The notes below the pieces were generated by a model that did no database searches, was not told where the DNA came from, and saw only the letters and a program-made list of their open reading frames with translations. Made by a program: the position numbers and the translations under genes. From Megaustenia siamemsis (taxonomy: Eukaryota > Mollusca > Gastropoda > Stylommatophora > Ariophantidae), in the NCBI GenBank assembly GCA_032433765.1, contig JAVIAB010000051.1:76441212-76505211 (forward strand): a stretch of 64,000 nt of DNA, in the 5' to 3' direction. Each line of letters starts with the position of its first letter. Position 1 is the stretch's first letter. Positions 32,096 to 43,942 of this stretch are shown here, in pieces.

Positions 32096-34262
32096 TTCCT
32101 TCCTTATCCTTAATAAAGGCATTGACCAATGTGTATATTCTGCTTCATTTCTTTATGCTGTTGTACAGTTCTTTCATATTTCCGTTATTTACTGCTTCCT
32201 CTGTCTCTTTACCATTCTATCTATCTATCTTTCATTCGCCTCAAGCATTGTCTATATCTGCAATGCCGTTTCCTGTATAAATTTCAGTCTTTTGTAATTC
32301 TTGCAGTGGCCCAATGGATTTTCCCCAGTCTATATTCAGTGCAATCTTGAAGTATGTGTCCAGCAGTCTGGGGCGCCTGTCCACATGTTCATATAGTTGA
32401 CGTGCCGATCTTGAATTTTGTATACATGTGGCTATGGAGACGATTGTGTCCTGTTCTGAGGCGTATAATGATAACTTTTTCATATTTATTCATATTATGA
32501 AAGGCATCCTGATTTGGGGCTTATGGTCCACTGATTGATTTGATTATCTGTTTCTTATGATGGTATGTAAACGGTGCATCTAGTTGTATGCCTGTTGAAC
32601 CTTCCTTTGCCAACTGATATGCCTTCTCATTTCCTGGTATTCCACAGTGAGATGGGATCCACTGCAGAGCAACCCTGTGGTGCTTGCAGAGTTCAGTCAA
32701 TAAGGTCTGCAGATGTCGTAATTTTCTGGATTGTAATGTCTGGAGTACTGATCTTGCATCTGTCAAAAACACTGCAGGCTGTGGGCTAAGTTTACTGTTC
32801 AGCAGCTTTTCTATTGCCAACTTTATTGCTTGGATTTCTGCATCGTAATTGTGACACTATTTCCCTGTTGCTATTTTATTCATATCCATAGTGTTATTTG
32901 GGTACTCGATATATGCACCTGCTCCCCCATTCTTTACTGCATTCTGTGCTGATCTATATGGGTACACACAAATCCATGTCTTGTGGGTATTCTTCATCCA
33001 GGAAACGGAGTTTCTTGTTTTACGCTGTAGATTATTCTGTTCCTCTTTGTCAACTAATACTTTCACTTCTGTCCGCATTTGTATTGATAATCCTGATTCC
33101 TCTGTCCAGGGAGTCTGTTCTGGTATGGGCAGTAGGGGGTTAACAACTCTTGGCATGTCTGGTGTTTGTCTACAAGTTCGCTTGGCTTGGTGGATAAAAC
33201 TGCTTCTCTTAAGTCGTCCCAAAGCAAGATTTTGGAATCGGTCCTTCATTTGATGTCTCGGCATGCATGACAATTTTTCTGCCTGTATCAGCACCTTTGT
33301 GTCCCTCCATTCTCTCAGTGCTGGTATCCTCCACAATTTCTCCATCTTCAATATTGGTGTTGATTTCATTGCTCCAGTGATGACCCTAAGTGCCTGGTTT
33401 TGTACTTTATCCAGCTCTTGCAATGTGGTGTTTGGTGCTGAGCACCATGCAGATGATCCATATTCTAAATGTGGGCGTATACTCTGTTGGTAAACTTTAC
33501 TGAGTATTTTTCCACTCGCACCCCATGTGGTTCCACACAACTTTCTTAGAATAGCCAATTTCCTCCTTGCTCTTTGAGTTGCCTTATTTATCTGCAGTTT
33601 CCAAGATAGTTTGTTATCAAATGTAACTCCGAGATACATAGCTTGTATGTCTTCTTTCACAGGCTCATTGTTTATGTGGATGGCTCCTGCTTTTTGTTTT
33701 GGGGAGAGAGTGAAAAGTGTAGTACTGCATTTGTCTGTACTGATGCTGATACACGATCTATTTGTCCATGAATTCAGTGCATTCATAGCTCTTTACAACA
33801 ATTTGGAGGCCACTGTTGCATACTCCTCTGTGCACCACATTACCAAGTCATCTGCATGCATTGCCACTTTGATACCATGTGGTAGTTCAGTAACTAGGTC
33901 ATTGATGTAGACTAGAAAAAAGTGTTGGAAATAGTACCCCTCCATGTGGGACGCCCAGGCGCAATAAGACCTTCTTACTCTTAAGACCATCCAGTTTTAC
34001 TCTGGCTCTCCAGTTATGCAGGTTTGCTTTGACTCATTTGTACATCCTGCCATTTACTCCATAATTTCTCAGTTTCTTCAAAAGCCATTCCTTCCACACC
34101 TTATCAAATGCTTTCTTTAGGTCTATCCATTCTGCTAGTACCAGTTTCTTTTCTTGAAACGCATCCTCAATTTCCTGGGAAAGATAGGTTGCATGATCTT
34201 CGGTAGAGTAACACTGTCTAAAACCTGCTTGCTTGTGGGACAAGGAGGCTTTCACTTTCCAG

Positions 34263-34918
34263 GTATCATTGCAGTCTGAGATTGATTATACGTTACATTG
34301 AGTTATTGAGTTATTTGCGGGTCATCATCTTTGCATTCCGAACATGTCCATAGGTGCTCAGATCTCCTCCTCAGCAATTTTCGCAGTGTCCAGCGACTGA
34401 CGACTCCAGTTCTATGTTGGTTGATAAGTCTTCTTACACGGCCACTAAGTTTCTCATTTCTGACTATGCCCACCTTAACTCTCATTTCCATCATCCAAAG
34501 AAATGACGTGGATCTGTGTTTGTCGAAGTCCTGTGCTCTTCCCACATCTCGGAGGGCACTGATGATGTCCGCCCGATCCATTGGTTGCCCGTCCTCAACG
34601 ACAGTGCAGCTAGCCAACCTGTCCACTCTTTCATTTCCCCGTACTCCCGCATGTCCAGGGACATAGACAAAGGTGACTTCACGTATTTTGGACTTCTGCA
34701 ATGACTCTACCCATTGCGTGCGTACAGAGCCCGCCTACACTTTTTTTATCATGCTCTGCTCATCGAATATATTCAGTATACATTATATATTACAGTATAT
34801 TTGACTACACTCAGTATACATGCACAAGTGTAGTCTTGTGACTCTAACCATTTGAATGCCTTGGTCACTGCCATCACCTCCATTGTCATGCTACTCGTGG
34901 TCATATGCACCATGTTCC
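34263..34918 (-). mobile_element. LINE-E 3' part, nested in LINE-B
   Basis: RNase H pieces (TSSMTMEVMAVTKAFKWLES; FVYVPGHAGVRGNERVDRLA) and the tail GRVRRLINQHRTG...LWTCSECKDDD, ending AATAACTCAATAACTCAATG. LINE-B RT is interrupted after CKTME and resumes at SHKQAGFRQ. A roughly 50-bp AT-rich stretch near 34770 interrupts the RNase H frame. Confidence 0.85.
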
Positions 34919-35343
34919 ATTGTTTTACACAAACAGCTTGAAAGGCTGCTTGGTCTATAGCTGGATGTTGTTGAACCATCTTTTCCTGGCTTTAGTAATG
35001 GTATGATAATTTCTTCTCTCCATGCCTGTTGCACTCTACCTGTGGTCCAGCAAATGTTATAGATCTGCAGTAGTTTTGCTTTAGCTGCAGTTCCCAAGTT
35101 CTTAATCATTTCATGGGACACTCCCTCACTGCCTGGTGACTTTTTCATTTTTAATTTAGATATTGCCAGTTCCAGCTTTCTTTGTGTAATGGGTATTTCC
35201 ATGACTTCATGTGCGGTCTCTTCATGTCTTGCATTTTGTTGTTTTAAACGGGTCTCTTGTCGTTTCTCTAGGCTAATTTCAATATTATTGTCATTTGCAA
35301 AGGAGTCTACAAAGTGATTTGCTGCATGCTTACCTGTTAGGAT

Positions 35344-35601
35344 GAGCCGCGATAGCTCAGTGGTTAGTGAACTGGACTACAAAGGACAAGGGGTAGAGTT
35401 CGATCCCAACCGATGGCTTCCGGGTTCACCCAGCCTTAAATGGGTACCGGATTTTTTTCTGGGAAAGTGAAGCGGCACGGGCGTAATACCGACCACATTA
35501 CCCCAAAAATCATGTGCCGAAGGTCTGTAAAATTTATGGTCACTAACACCATATTCCCTATACGCCACTTGGCATGACGGGGGTACTTTACTTTTTTTAC
35601 T
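35344..35601 (+). mobile_element. tRNA-derived SINE, family T1, nested in LINE-B
   Basis: GCCGCGATAGCTCAGTGGTT head, GTTCGATCCCAACC B box, GTACTTTACTTTTTTTAC end. TSD TTACCTGTTAGGAT at 35330-35343 and 35602-35615. The least decayed T1 copy here. Confidence 0.95.
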
Positions 35602-35879
35602 TTACCTGTTAGGATGTTTCCACCTTCTTCAGTATAATTTTGGTGTTCCTTTCTATACCCTCATCATTCAGCTGTTTTACAAGCTTCCACACTTTTCTTG
35701 TGTCTCGTTCAAGATTCAAGGACTCTGTTTTCTCTTTCCAGCTTCTCCGTCTGGCATGTAGTTTAGCCCATTGAAATTTGGCTTTAGCATGCTGATAGTT
35801 ATTGTGGTGTTCCTGGCAAGGGTTATTTTCTGCTTGCTTTCGAGATATTTCCATGTCATTATGCAGTTGCTTCTCTTTA

Positions 35880-37035
35880 GCTAATTCTCTATATATTTCC
35901 TCTTATCCCTTTTAACGCATATTCTCACTTCTTTGTTCACCTCTTTGTAAGTTTCCTATGTTTTAGCTTTAGTATTTCTCGTTTTGTTTTATTTATGTTT
36001 GCTTTCTTATTCCTTCTTTCTTTAAATTTTCTCCAGGGTCTCTGCTGTCATCCATGCCTTATTCTGGCATTTTCTTTTCCCCAGGGTTTCTTCAAATGTC
36101 TCCTTGTATATATCTTTTACCTGTTTCCAATGATCTGCTATATTTATTGTATTTTCTAGTTGTTGGAGGACTAGGTATTTGTTTGATAATGTGACTGCAA
36201 ATTTATCTTTAATCCCTTGCTCTTTAAGAAACCCTACAATGAAATACTGTCTACCCTTAGGTGCTGTAGTACATCTTTTAAGTTTAAGTTTGGCTAGCAG
36301 AAGATGATGATCTGAAGGCAAATATGCTCCTCTATATACTTTTACATCATGCAAAGATGACTCAAACTTTCTATTAATACATATGTGGTCAATTTGATTG
36401 TTTGTTCTATGATCTGGTGACATCTAACATTGCAACTTTTTATAGAATTCATCTTTAACTAAATCTTCTTTATCATTGGTTGGGGTGCATAGCATTGGAT
36501 AATTTGTATTTTTATTTCTTTTTTTTTGTGTTGTTTTAAATGTTTCTATAATTAGTCTTGGCCCTACTGCTTCCCATTCTACCAGTGTCCTGACAATAGA
36601 ATCATCTCTCATGTGTTTAGTTATATCCTTTCCATTACTAACCATCTTGTTTCACACATTCCTAGAATATCTATTTTGTAGTTTGCCATTGTTGCTGCTA
36701 CTTGTGCAGCTTTTCCTTCTTCTTTTAATGTATGTACATTCCAGGTGCCAATTCTGAAGGATTTCTTGGTAGACAAAAGGTGAGTTGGCGACTCTGACTC
36801 CAAGCGACTTTCTCAGAATTGTGTCATACATCTCTTAGACAGAGAGCACATATCTTTCCTAGTCGGCAGATTTACTTTTTTCATTTTCTTTGACTTATCC
36901 ATGTTGTGAAGTTTTTGCAGCTTATTTTTTTTTTACAGTGCAGGATAGCCAGTCCCATGCCCAACCTTCCTTAATCACCTCTTATGAACATGCCTGGTAG
37001 GGAATAACGCTACAATTCTTTACTCCCCTTTTGGG
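35880..37035 (-). mobile_element. LINE-F 5' half (5' UTR and APE endonuclease)
   Basis: On -: a 5' UTR (CCTACCAGGCATGTTCATAA, GGGACTGGCTATCCTGCACT), then the endonuclease in three frames: IGTWNVHTLKEEGKAAQVAA, ILGMCETRW, VEWEAVGPRLIIETF, NNQIDHICINRKFESSLHDV, and YLPSDHHLLLAKLKLKR (catalytic SDH). It stops where LINE-B sequence begins at about 35870. Pseudogenised by frameshifts. Confidence 0.85.
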
Positions 37036-37253
37036 CTCCAGGAGTGCATGGGTGAGAAAAACACATGACTACATCAGTATAACCAGCACAGGAAAAATAG
37101 TCTAAAAGATGGATGCTTAAAATTAACCAGGAAAAAAAGTGCTATGACTTAGTTGTCCAACAAACATGTCAAACTTCATTTGAATAAACAAATAAAATTA
37201 CTAATACAATGATTCAGCATTGAGAATAAGACAAGACCAAAGAAACCAATATG

Positions 37254-37543
37254 TTAACCCTTTCAGTATGGAAGGGAGTTCAGAGACACAATTTTTCATG
37301 GTTTTAAATATCAATCTACATGCTTTAAATTTATCTAACAAATAACATATTATATATGAATTTTTTAGATAATTGAACAAAGAATTAAATGTTGCCAATA
37401 CCAAGATGATACAAGACATGTAAAAAGATTACGGTTTGATGACAGTTTACACAAGTCAAACAGAGTGACGCACACTGCAGCTAAATGTACATGACTGAAA
37501 TTGACATTATGTACAGTGCACAGAAGCATATGGAAAGACTTAA
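37254..37543. mobile_element. piggyBac-like MITE, copy 1
   Basis: Bounded by TTAA on both sides with inverted ends TTAACCCTTTCAGTATG and (reverse) TTAAGTCTTTCCATATG. The interior matches 43943-44252 (CAAGATGATACAAGACATGT, AAAAAGATTACGGTTTGATG). 290 bp, non-coding. Confidence 0.8.
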
Positions 37544-37579
37544 CTCAAAAGTGGGTGACAAACACAAACAAAACAGAGT

Positions 37580-37582
<3 letters not shown>

Positions 37583-37610
<28 letters not shown>
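37583..37610. repeat. (AT)n microsatellite
   Basis: About 14 AT units in the zinc-finger gene intron. Confidence 0.95.
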
Positions 37611-38375
37611 CTACATCTATATAAAGATAAAGGGTCCATGAAAGACAATAAAAGAGAAGGAAAGAACACTATAGAGGACAGGTTATTAAAATACATAGAA
37701 AGAAACATGATGTGCCATTACAGTAAAGAATAAATAGAATTAATGTCCCTTGGGCTTAAAGAACCGATGATACTGTTGATGAGGCTGTTCTCAAGAGCAA
37801 ACTAATTACAATCATCAGAGGAGCATGAGATAATGCCAGTAACTGATATCTTTGTGAGGCCACTATGGGCAGAAGAATTCAAGTAGACTGCTACAGGAGA
37901 GCAAACATAAAGAGCGATATTATGGAGTTGTTCCCAATAACAAGCAGTCTTAACCCTAGATTACGATACCTATCTGTAACTCTCCTAGTTATGATACCGT
38001 AGCAATTACTACCACTTAAATGGTCATTAGGTGCTCTAAAATTAGTAATTTCTCTGAAATTGTGACACACTTCTGAGTGTTCACACTAGGCAAAACATGG
38101 GGACTTGAAATTCCTGGCTCAGGTTGATTTATGACCTGAGTTTTACCTCATGAACTGGATGTGTTACAATGTTTATTGGTGTAGTTGCAGTAAGTGTGTC
38201 AGTATGTTTGGCTACCACACAGCATTTTTTGCTGTGTTTCCCAGAGTCACAAAGAGTTGTTTGATGTCTGCCGATGGACCAAGGAAATTTCCATGGTCAC
38301 AGCAAAATAACATAAAACTACCAATTTGTTGAATATTGGTGATTTTTTTTTTTCCATTAATTGATGTATCTCAGG

Positions 38376-38380
<5 letters not shown>

Positions 38381-38408
<28 letters not shown>
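38381..38408. repeat. Poly(A) run, 28 bp
   Basis: Uninterrupted A run; no retroposed body recognised next to it. Confidence 0.9.
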
Positions 38409-38410
<2 letters not shown>

Positions 38411-38658
38411 CCAACAGCAATGGAAGTAAATTAAGTACTCATTGGTCACCGGAAGTGGTAATTAGGAAGGTACACAGAGTGGGGTAATGTTTGAACAAAG
38501 AAAAATGTCAGGAATTTTCAGGAATTTGTGTTTTTGTTTTGAAGAGGTAACTTTTACTATGATATCGTAATCTAGGGTTAAACAACAGAGACTAAAGCCA
38601 AAAGCTCTCCTTTCAAAGTTAGATTACAAAGTAATGACGTAACATATAGCAAACTTAC

Positions 38659-39600
38659 CTGTAGTAAAATCATGAAACTGAATGCTGAAGGTACATCTTG
38701 ATGGATCTGGCTGATCATCAACACTAACCACATCCACATTAGGCGATGCAGCTGAAGAAGAGCCATTTACCAGTCGTTCTGGCGATAACTCATTGTTACC
38801 TGTTGTTAGACTGTTATTTTGCAAGCTCAAGCGTAAGCTGGAATGACTCCTCAATCCACGCCCTGCTGGAAAAGTAAATCCACTGTTTCTTAATACTTCA
38901 TCTTTCTTCCTTGGACTCGGTGCCAGTCTCCCATCTCTTCTGGCATTCTCAGCTCGGTCTGACTGACGAGATCGTGACATTGCCAGGAGATCAATTTTTT
39001 TTATCTGGCGATTATTCCGAAAGGGGGACTGAGGTTGCTGATGAAGCTCTGGTGCCGGAGTACAAGGAGGTGCTGATGCTGTGGTACGTCCATCATTATT
39101 TTCATCATTGTTTAAGCCAGTCTCTCCTAGAAAGATCTGAAGATTTGGTGATGGTGAATCTGCCTGTGGTGTTAAAGAAGCTGTGGGTATTGGTAGAGCT
39201 AACCTTCTATTTTGTTTTGAAATAGGTGTTGAAGTTACTAACGTTTGATTCTGAGACGATGAGCTGATTTCCTTTGCTGATGCCTGTGATGGCTGAGTTA
39301 TAAAAGGTCGAAATGCAGATCGTGACACTACAGGAAGATGAAGGTCATTGCCTAATGAAACCTCAGCACCTACATCGCATGTTGATATAGTGTTTTGTTC
39401 TGAACTGTTTTTGGGTACTGTCATTTGGCTATCTGCGCCTATAAGATTTGGTGATGAGTCCACTGAAATTGGGGTTGGCACATCAGAACGTGAGCAGTTA
39501 TCTAAAGTTGTTTCCCTGCTGACAACATGAGGACTTTCTAAGGAGTCTGGTTTAGGAGAACTATTTTTGGCAACTGCAGTTCATCTGCCATGATATTTTA
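38659..39600 (-). CDS. Ikaros-type zinc-finger gene, upstream coding exon (start codon exon?)
   Basis: The open frame covers about 39580 to 38659 and ends CTACAG|GTAAGT, phase 1, joining in frame to 31047. About 310 residues, Ser/Pro/Asn-rich, no finger, with a basic stretch (QIKKIDLLAMSRSRQSDRAE, then SPRKKDE) that may be a nuclear signal. The acceptor TTATTTGTTTCAG precedes 39600. An ATG at 39591-39589 (MADELQLPK) is one base out of frame with the main ORF; the shift falls at a five-T run on + (39564-39568). So either a base is missing in this run or the exon starts later, for example after CTGCAG at 39574. Whole protein about 770 residues. Confidence 0.78.
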
Positions 39601-40080
39601 CTGAAACAAATAAAAAAGATGTCAGCATGCAATTAAAAGTGAAATAAACAAAACATGATGTTTTAATTTTTAATATGTAGACATAATTTTGCTCTTGTTT
39701 ACAGGACCATCCTCTCCATACTAAAGGATACTCTAATCACTTGCATAATTGCACTGGATATCTCAGCAGTGCATGAACTTCATAACTTAGGTGGGAGCCC
39801 CTAAGACACTGTCACAAAGTTGTTTAATCCAACATTTTAACAGTGGTTGAAAATGTAATGCTATTGAAAATTTTTCCAGGCAGTGGTATACATTCTACCC
39901 ATTTTGATCTTCAATTGGCAAGGGTTTTTTTATGTGCTCAATTTAAACATGGGCAGTACAATTTGTTATAAATGTTTAATAGGACTAGGCACCACCTTGA
40001 GATCTGAGGTTACTAGAAAAGAACTTCAGTGCTAGTCCAGCAACCTACTTTTCATTCCTTTAATGGATACTTACATGTGT
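39601..40080. other. Upstream of the coding exon, nothing recognised
   Basis: Presumably intron or 5' region of the zinc-finger gene; a branch-like pyrimidine tract precedes 39600, otherwise nothing. Confidence 0.4.
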
Positions 40081-40084
40081 TGTT

Positions 40085-40295
40085 TACAAAAGTCACAATT
40101 TTTGCATCCTTCAGCCTAAAACACCCAGCATGGCATTTTTTGGTGCCAGTGTCCTACCAAATTCCTACTATATTGGCCAAACTGGTTAATTTGCTAGAGC
40201 ATCACAGGGATCTGAAGTCAGATCCTAGTCAGTTCCAGTTCACTAACCTGTTCTGAACAATTAGCTTTGAATCAGTGACCACTTTTAGCCCAGAT
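40085..40295. repeat. Interspersed repeat R1, diverged copy
   Basis: CAGCATGGCATTTTTTGGTG, TTGGCCAAACTGGTTAATTTG, AGAGCATCACAGGGATCTGA, GTTCCAGTTCACTAACC match the order of blocks in the 31830 copy. Confidence 0.55.
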
Positions 40296-40439
40296 GCTAT
40301 TAGGTGTTTTCATCCTCAAAAATAATTTTATTACCCCACATTTGACTTGAACTAAATTGGCCTCTTATCCAAAAGAAAAATATTATGCATACAACCTAAT
40401 GAATTCAAGACTAGTGAAAACAAGAGAAATGATCATGAA

Positions 40440-40600
40440 ACAATCATATACATAATCAAGAAGAGAAGGTGGTCAGATGTTGGTCATGTGAAGCAAACTC
40501 TCAAAAGGGAGACCACAGGAAAAAGAATAAGTGACAGACCATGAGAGATAATTAGAAAAATACTGATGAGAGAAGTAAAATAATAGAGAATTTCTCTTTC
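40440..40600 (+). mobile_element. LINE-F scrap
   Basis: IIKKRRWSDVGHVKQTLKRE in one frame, matching VIKKRRWSYVGHVMRRDNN at 60.1 kb. About 160 bp. Confidence 0.65.
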
Positions 40601-40639
40601 AGACTCTCTGAAATTAAGAAGTTTACCCAGAATAAGGAC

Positions 40640-41140
40640 TTATGAGAAGGTACACTGTACACTAGAATGTTGTAAGATATTTGTAACAAGTTTGTGCACT
40701 TTGATAATTTTGTTATCCATATTTATGATGCACATTTATTCTACACCACATTTGATTAACAATTTTACATGTTTAATTTAGTATATAAATATATAAAGGA
40801 ATTAAACTACAAATAATTCTGTATTATGTTGTATGGATCCAGTGGACTGCGAGCTAATGCCCTTCAGCCTAAAACCACGTAATGAAGTTCTTCTCAACTA
40901 TATGTCGAGGTGAATTTAATTAATTCATGAAGTTGTCAGTTTAGTAATAATTTTATAATAATCTACAGTCACTGTGTCAGCATGCTACCACTCTACTCCT
41001 TCATTTGACAGTTTTGTCTACAAATGTGGTATACTTTTGTAAACACATTTTGAGGATTCCACAAGTGGCAACATAAATCTATTTCTTGCACATTTGGAGC
41101 TGTATTTCACCATTAAATGGTGCAGTTATGTTACTATTTA
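40640..41140. other. Intergenic, nothing recognised
   Basis: No supported feature. Confidence 0.4.
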
Positions 41141-41152
41141 AACTAGCCTATG

Positions 41153-42166
41153 GACCTCCGTCTACAAGATGGCGGATCTAGTCCACGTCCTCTCGATCGC
41201 TGCAGAAAATGCACCCAGGGTCTGATTAATTTTGGATCTTCTTTGCACTTTTCTGCGTTTAAGTCAAAATGATATGCTTGATACATCTGTGTCGCTAAAG
41301 CGAGGTTGTAGGCCGACAACAGTCTGTTTTTGACGACTTAAGTGAGACCTTCCACCGTCTAGACTTGATCTGCGCTTTGCGTCACACATTGGTGCTGTTC
41401 GTGACCGTTGATGGTATTCTTTGACGCAAGTTATTTCCATGTACACATTAATGTAAACCACTTCGTCAGCCGCAGTTTTGTCTCTTTGGGGAATTTGCTT
41501 CGTGTTTTGTTAGTCGTCGGCTGCTTACACTAGAGTAATCACACAGAAATCTAAATGGAACGAGATTAAGTGTTGGGCGACTTTTTTGTGTGCTACGTCA
41601 TCGTAATGGTTCCCTAAACCGGCCGTGCGCAAATCTTACGGCCTGCTGTTTGATGTGCAACGGAGATAATTATGTGCTACGACGATCATCATTTTCAAGA
41701 GGACGTGACTTACCGGTATATGGGGATAGGCGGCAGGAACAATTGAAAGATATGCATGAAAAGCGTTCCTTGTTGCAGTTTCCTCACATTACAAGTCGCA
41801 TGGCTGTGTTAGTCACCTCTAGTGACTCGGGCAGACGGTGCTAGTAAACCTGGGAAGGCCGACCGTCTAAGGGCAGAATCCCCTACAGAAAAGATCATCT
41901 GCTGCCTTGCAGGAAGATTGGGGACAATCAAAGGCTAAGGAAAGCAAACCTGAATAAAATGATGGCTGAAATCGGATGCACTGGGCCACTGGCGCAGAAC
42001 ACAGTGCAACGTTTTAACAGGTGTTCAGTCGGAGTGGATATGGCAGACTCTAACTGTGATGTTCTGTCTGTGGGGGGCGATCAACACACTTGGCCTGACA
42101 GCTACTTCATGTGAGAGTCTGGGATCCTACTCTGACTGAGTCCTGATCGCAGACAGACACAGACAT
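41153..42166 (+). mobile_element. Receptor-tail retroposon, copy 2, full length with TSD
   Basis: TSD ACTAGCCTATG at 41142-41152 and 42167-42177. 5' end CTACAAGATGGCGGATCTAG (YY1-like site, with an ATG giving a short ORF MADLVHVLSIAAENAPRV), 3' end CTGACTGAGTCCTGATCGC plus AGACAGACACAGACA. Same body as 14350-15377. The C-terminal ORF is shifted by one base near 41885, and the last codons before the 3' end differ from copy 1. Non-autonomous. Confidence 0.87.
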
Positions 42167-42185
42167 ACTAGCCTATGTAAAGCAA

Positions 42186-42654
42186 TTTTCTGACAATAGA
42201 AACAAGAAAAAGAGTTCTTAAATGTTACATAGAGCCAGTCTTAACATATGGATGCGAATCATGGACAATAGGACAACAGACAAGAAAATCACTGGAGTCT
42301 GTAGAAATGAGGTTTTACAGAAGAATGTTGAGAGTACCATGGACAGCTAAGAAGAGTAATGAAGATGTTCTGAGAGAGGTCAAAGCAAAAAGAGAGCTAA
42401 TTTCCAATATTAGGAAGAAACAATCATCATTTTTTTGGCCATGTAATGAGAAGAGAACAACTGGAATATATTGTAACAACTGGAAAAATTGAGGGACGAA
42501 GAGATAGAGGGAAGCAAAGAGAAAAAAAATAAGACAGCTTAAGAAAATGGCTTGGCAGAAGGTCAACAACAGAAATGATAAATAGCTGCCGAGATCGAAA
42601 GTTGTGGAGAGACATGATAACCTACGCCAGTAGGCCCGGTACTTGATGATGATG
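42186..42654 (+). mobile_element. LINE-C 3' end with near-perfect TSD
   Basis: ATGTAAAGCAA (42175-42185) and ATGTAAGGCAA (42655-42665). Contains LTYGCESWTIGQQ, RFYRRMLRVPWTAKKSNED and a (GAT)n end. It directly follows the receptor-tail retroposon. Confidence 0.85.
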
Positions 42655-42665
42655 ATGTAAGGCAA

Positions 42666-42799
42666 GGATTCCCTTTCAACTTTAAAAAATGGGGAGGGGG
42701 AGAAGAGATTCCCAGATACCTGTAATCTTAAGTAAGAGTGTAGTATTTATTGCTTCATTCGAAAAGTTTTAATTCTTTTTTCATCATAGAAACTATATT

Positions 42800-42884
<85 letters not shown>

Positions 42885-43190
42885 TGGATTCACTGTGCAT
42901 TTCTACATAAGTGCATGAAATTTGAATATGATCTGATAACATACATTTTCTAGTTGAATTGATGTGACCAGACTTCCACATTGAAAATCATAAAGTATAA
43001 TGGGAAATAGTGGGTAATGTCAATAAAACCGATAATACTTTGGTATAATGATTGAATATTTGAATTTATTCATATGTGGGTGTGAAATTCATACATACTT
43101 GAATAAGGTTTCAGAGTTTTTATTATTTCAAGGGCCATCTAGGTATAATAATAAAAAAACCCCACTGTTTTATTGTTTCTTTTTATTCTT
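42666..43190. other. Intergenic with a 78-bp (AT)n tract
   Basis: (AT)n covers about 42802-42879; the short ORFs with alternating Ile-Tyr across it are artefacts. Nothing else recognised. Confidence 0.8.
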
Positions 43191-43195
43191 CTTCT

Positions 43196-43230
43196 GCGAT
43201 CATGAAGACAGCGGTCTGTTTCAGTGATTC
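43196..43230 (-). mobile_element. Receptor-tail retroposon, tail scrap
   Basis: CTGCGATCA then GAAGACAGCGGTCTGTTTC match the 3' end of copy 1 with about 35 bp lost between them. Short, so moderate support. Confidence 0.5.
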
Positions 43231-43234
43231 ATTT

Positions 43235-43940
43235 GCTTTGTAAAATTTCTCTTCCAGGGAGGTGGGTGTGGGCCTCATTGTCCTCTTCAGGCCTCATTTT
43301 TATTATTTATACTTTCCCTAGATAATTGTGATAAAATTATTTTGGTCCTTCCATGCAACCAACATAAAATTGGATGGCATGCTTTAAACACATCCTACTT
43401 AAAGCTGATTCTTGGGTTACAGTACTATATATACCTCAAACAGACAATCCCTGACATCATAGAATATTCAGATTCCTCTAAATTTAGACAAAATGGTTAA
43501 TACGTATCATATGTATCTTTTTAAAATTATTCTTGTGTGGTAATTATTTCACTATAAGATCATTTAAATTGAAAAGGTCAATCTAGATATTTCCATTTAT
43601 TGTACATCTCTTCATAAGTGTGTGAAATTTCAAAGTGATGTGAGCAGTCACAGATTTTCTATAAATATTTCAATGATCAGACTCTCCAATGTTAACAAAC
43701 ACATCTCAACATGCCAGCTTATGGCATCTTGAGCATATTTGCGATTATGTGCCAATTAGTGGACAGTTTCAATAAAATAGGCAGGAGTAAGTTATTATGG
43801 GTATTCAGATTTATTGTGCATTTCTTCAAAAGTTTGTGAAATTGTAACATGTAAATAGTTGTATGATTTGATGTTGAAATAAATGAGGCATTGTCTCTTG
43901 TTAAAATAACATTGACTGGGAATTTAGACCATTGTTTTTT
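43235..43940. other. Intergenic, nothing recognised
   Basis: AT-rich without supported features. Confidence 0.35.
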
Positions 43941-43942
43941 CT

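Larger units (their letters stand above)
32216..35868 (-). mobile_element. LINE-B, 5'-incomplete, with RNase H and (GATA)n tail
   Basis: On -: linker (KTESLNLERDTRKVWKLVKQ), RT start (KSPGSEGVSHEMIKN, LLKPGKDG, YRPSSLSSCLCKTME), RT middle (LSHKQAGFRQCYSTEDHATY, WIDLKKAFDKVW), the metal-binding AMHADDLVMW, thumb (AMYLGVTFDNKLSWKLQI, IRPHLEYGSSAW), RNase H (QWIPSHCGIPGNEKAYQLA), and a Cys-rich end (CTCGQAPQTAGHILQDC-like). It ends in (TCTA)n on the + strand at 32218. Broken by stops, by a LINE-E insert at 34263-34918 and by a SINE at 35344-35601. Confidence 0.88.
31048..38658 (-). other. 7.6 kb intron of the zinc-finger gene, filled with nested repeats
   Basis: Donor CTACAG|GTAAGT (intron starts at 38658) and acceptor TTTTTTTTATGAACAG (ends at 31048). 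Contents from right: poly(A), (AT)n, a piggyBac-like MITE, LINE-F and LINE-B in the gene's sense direction, LINE-E and SINE T1 inside LINE-B, and R1. The stretches 31056-31825 and 37615-38375 hold nothing I recognise. Confidence 0.85.

Noticed and set aside
32891..33253. 120-codon plus ORF
   Set aside because: Antisense of LINE-B coding sequence.
42750..42981. ORFs on both strands over the (AT)n tract
   Set aside because: Alternating Ile-Tyr translation of a microsatellite.
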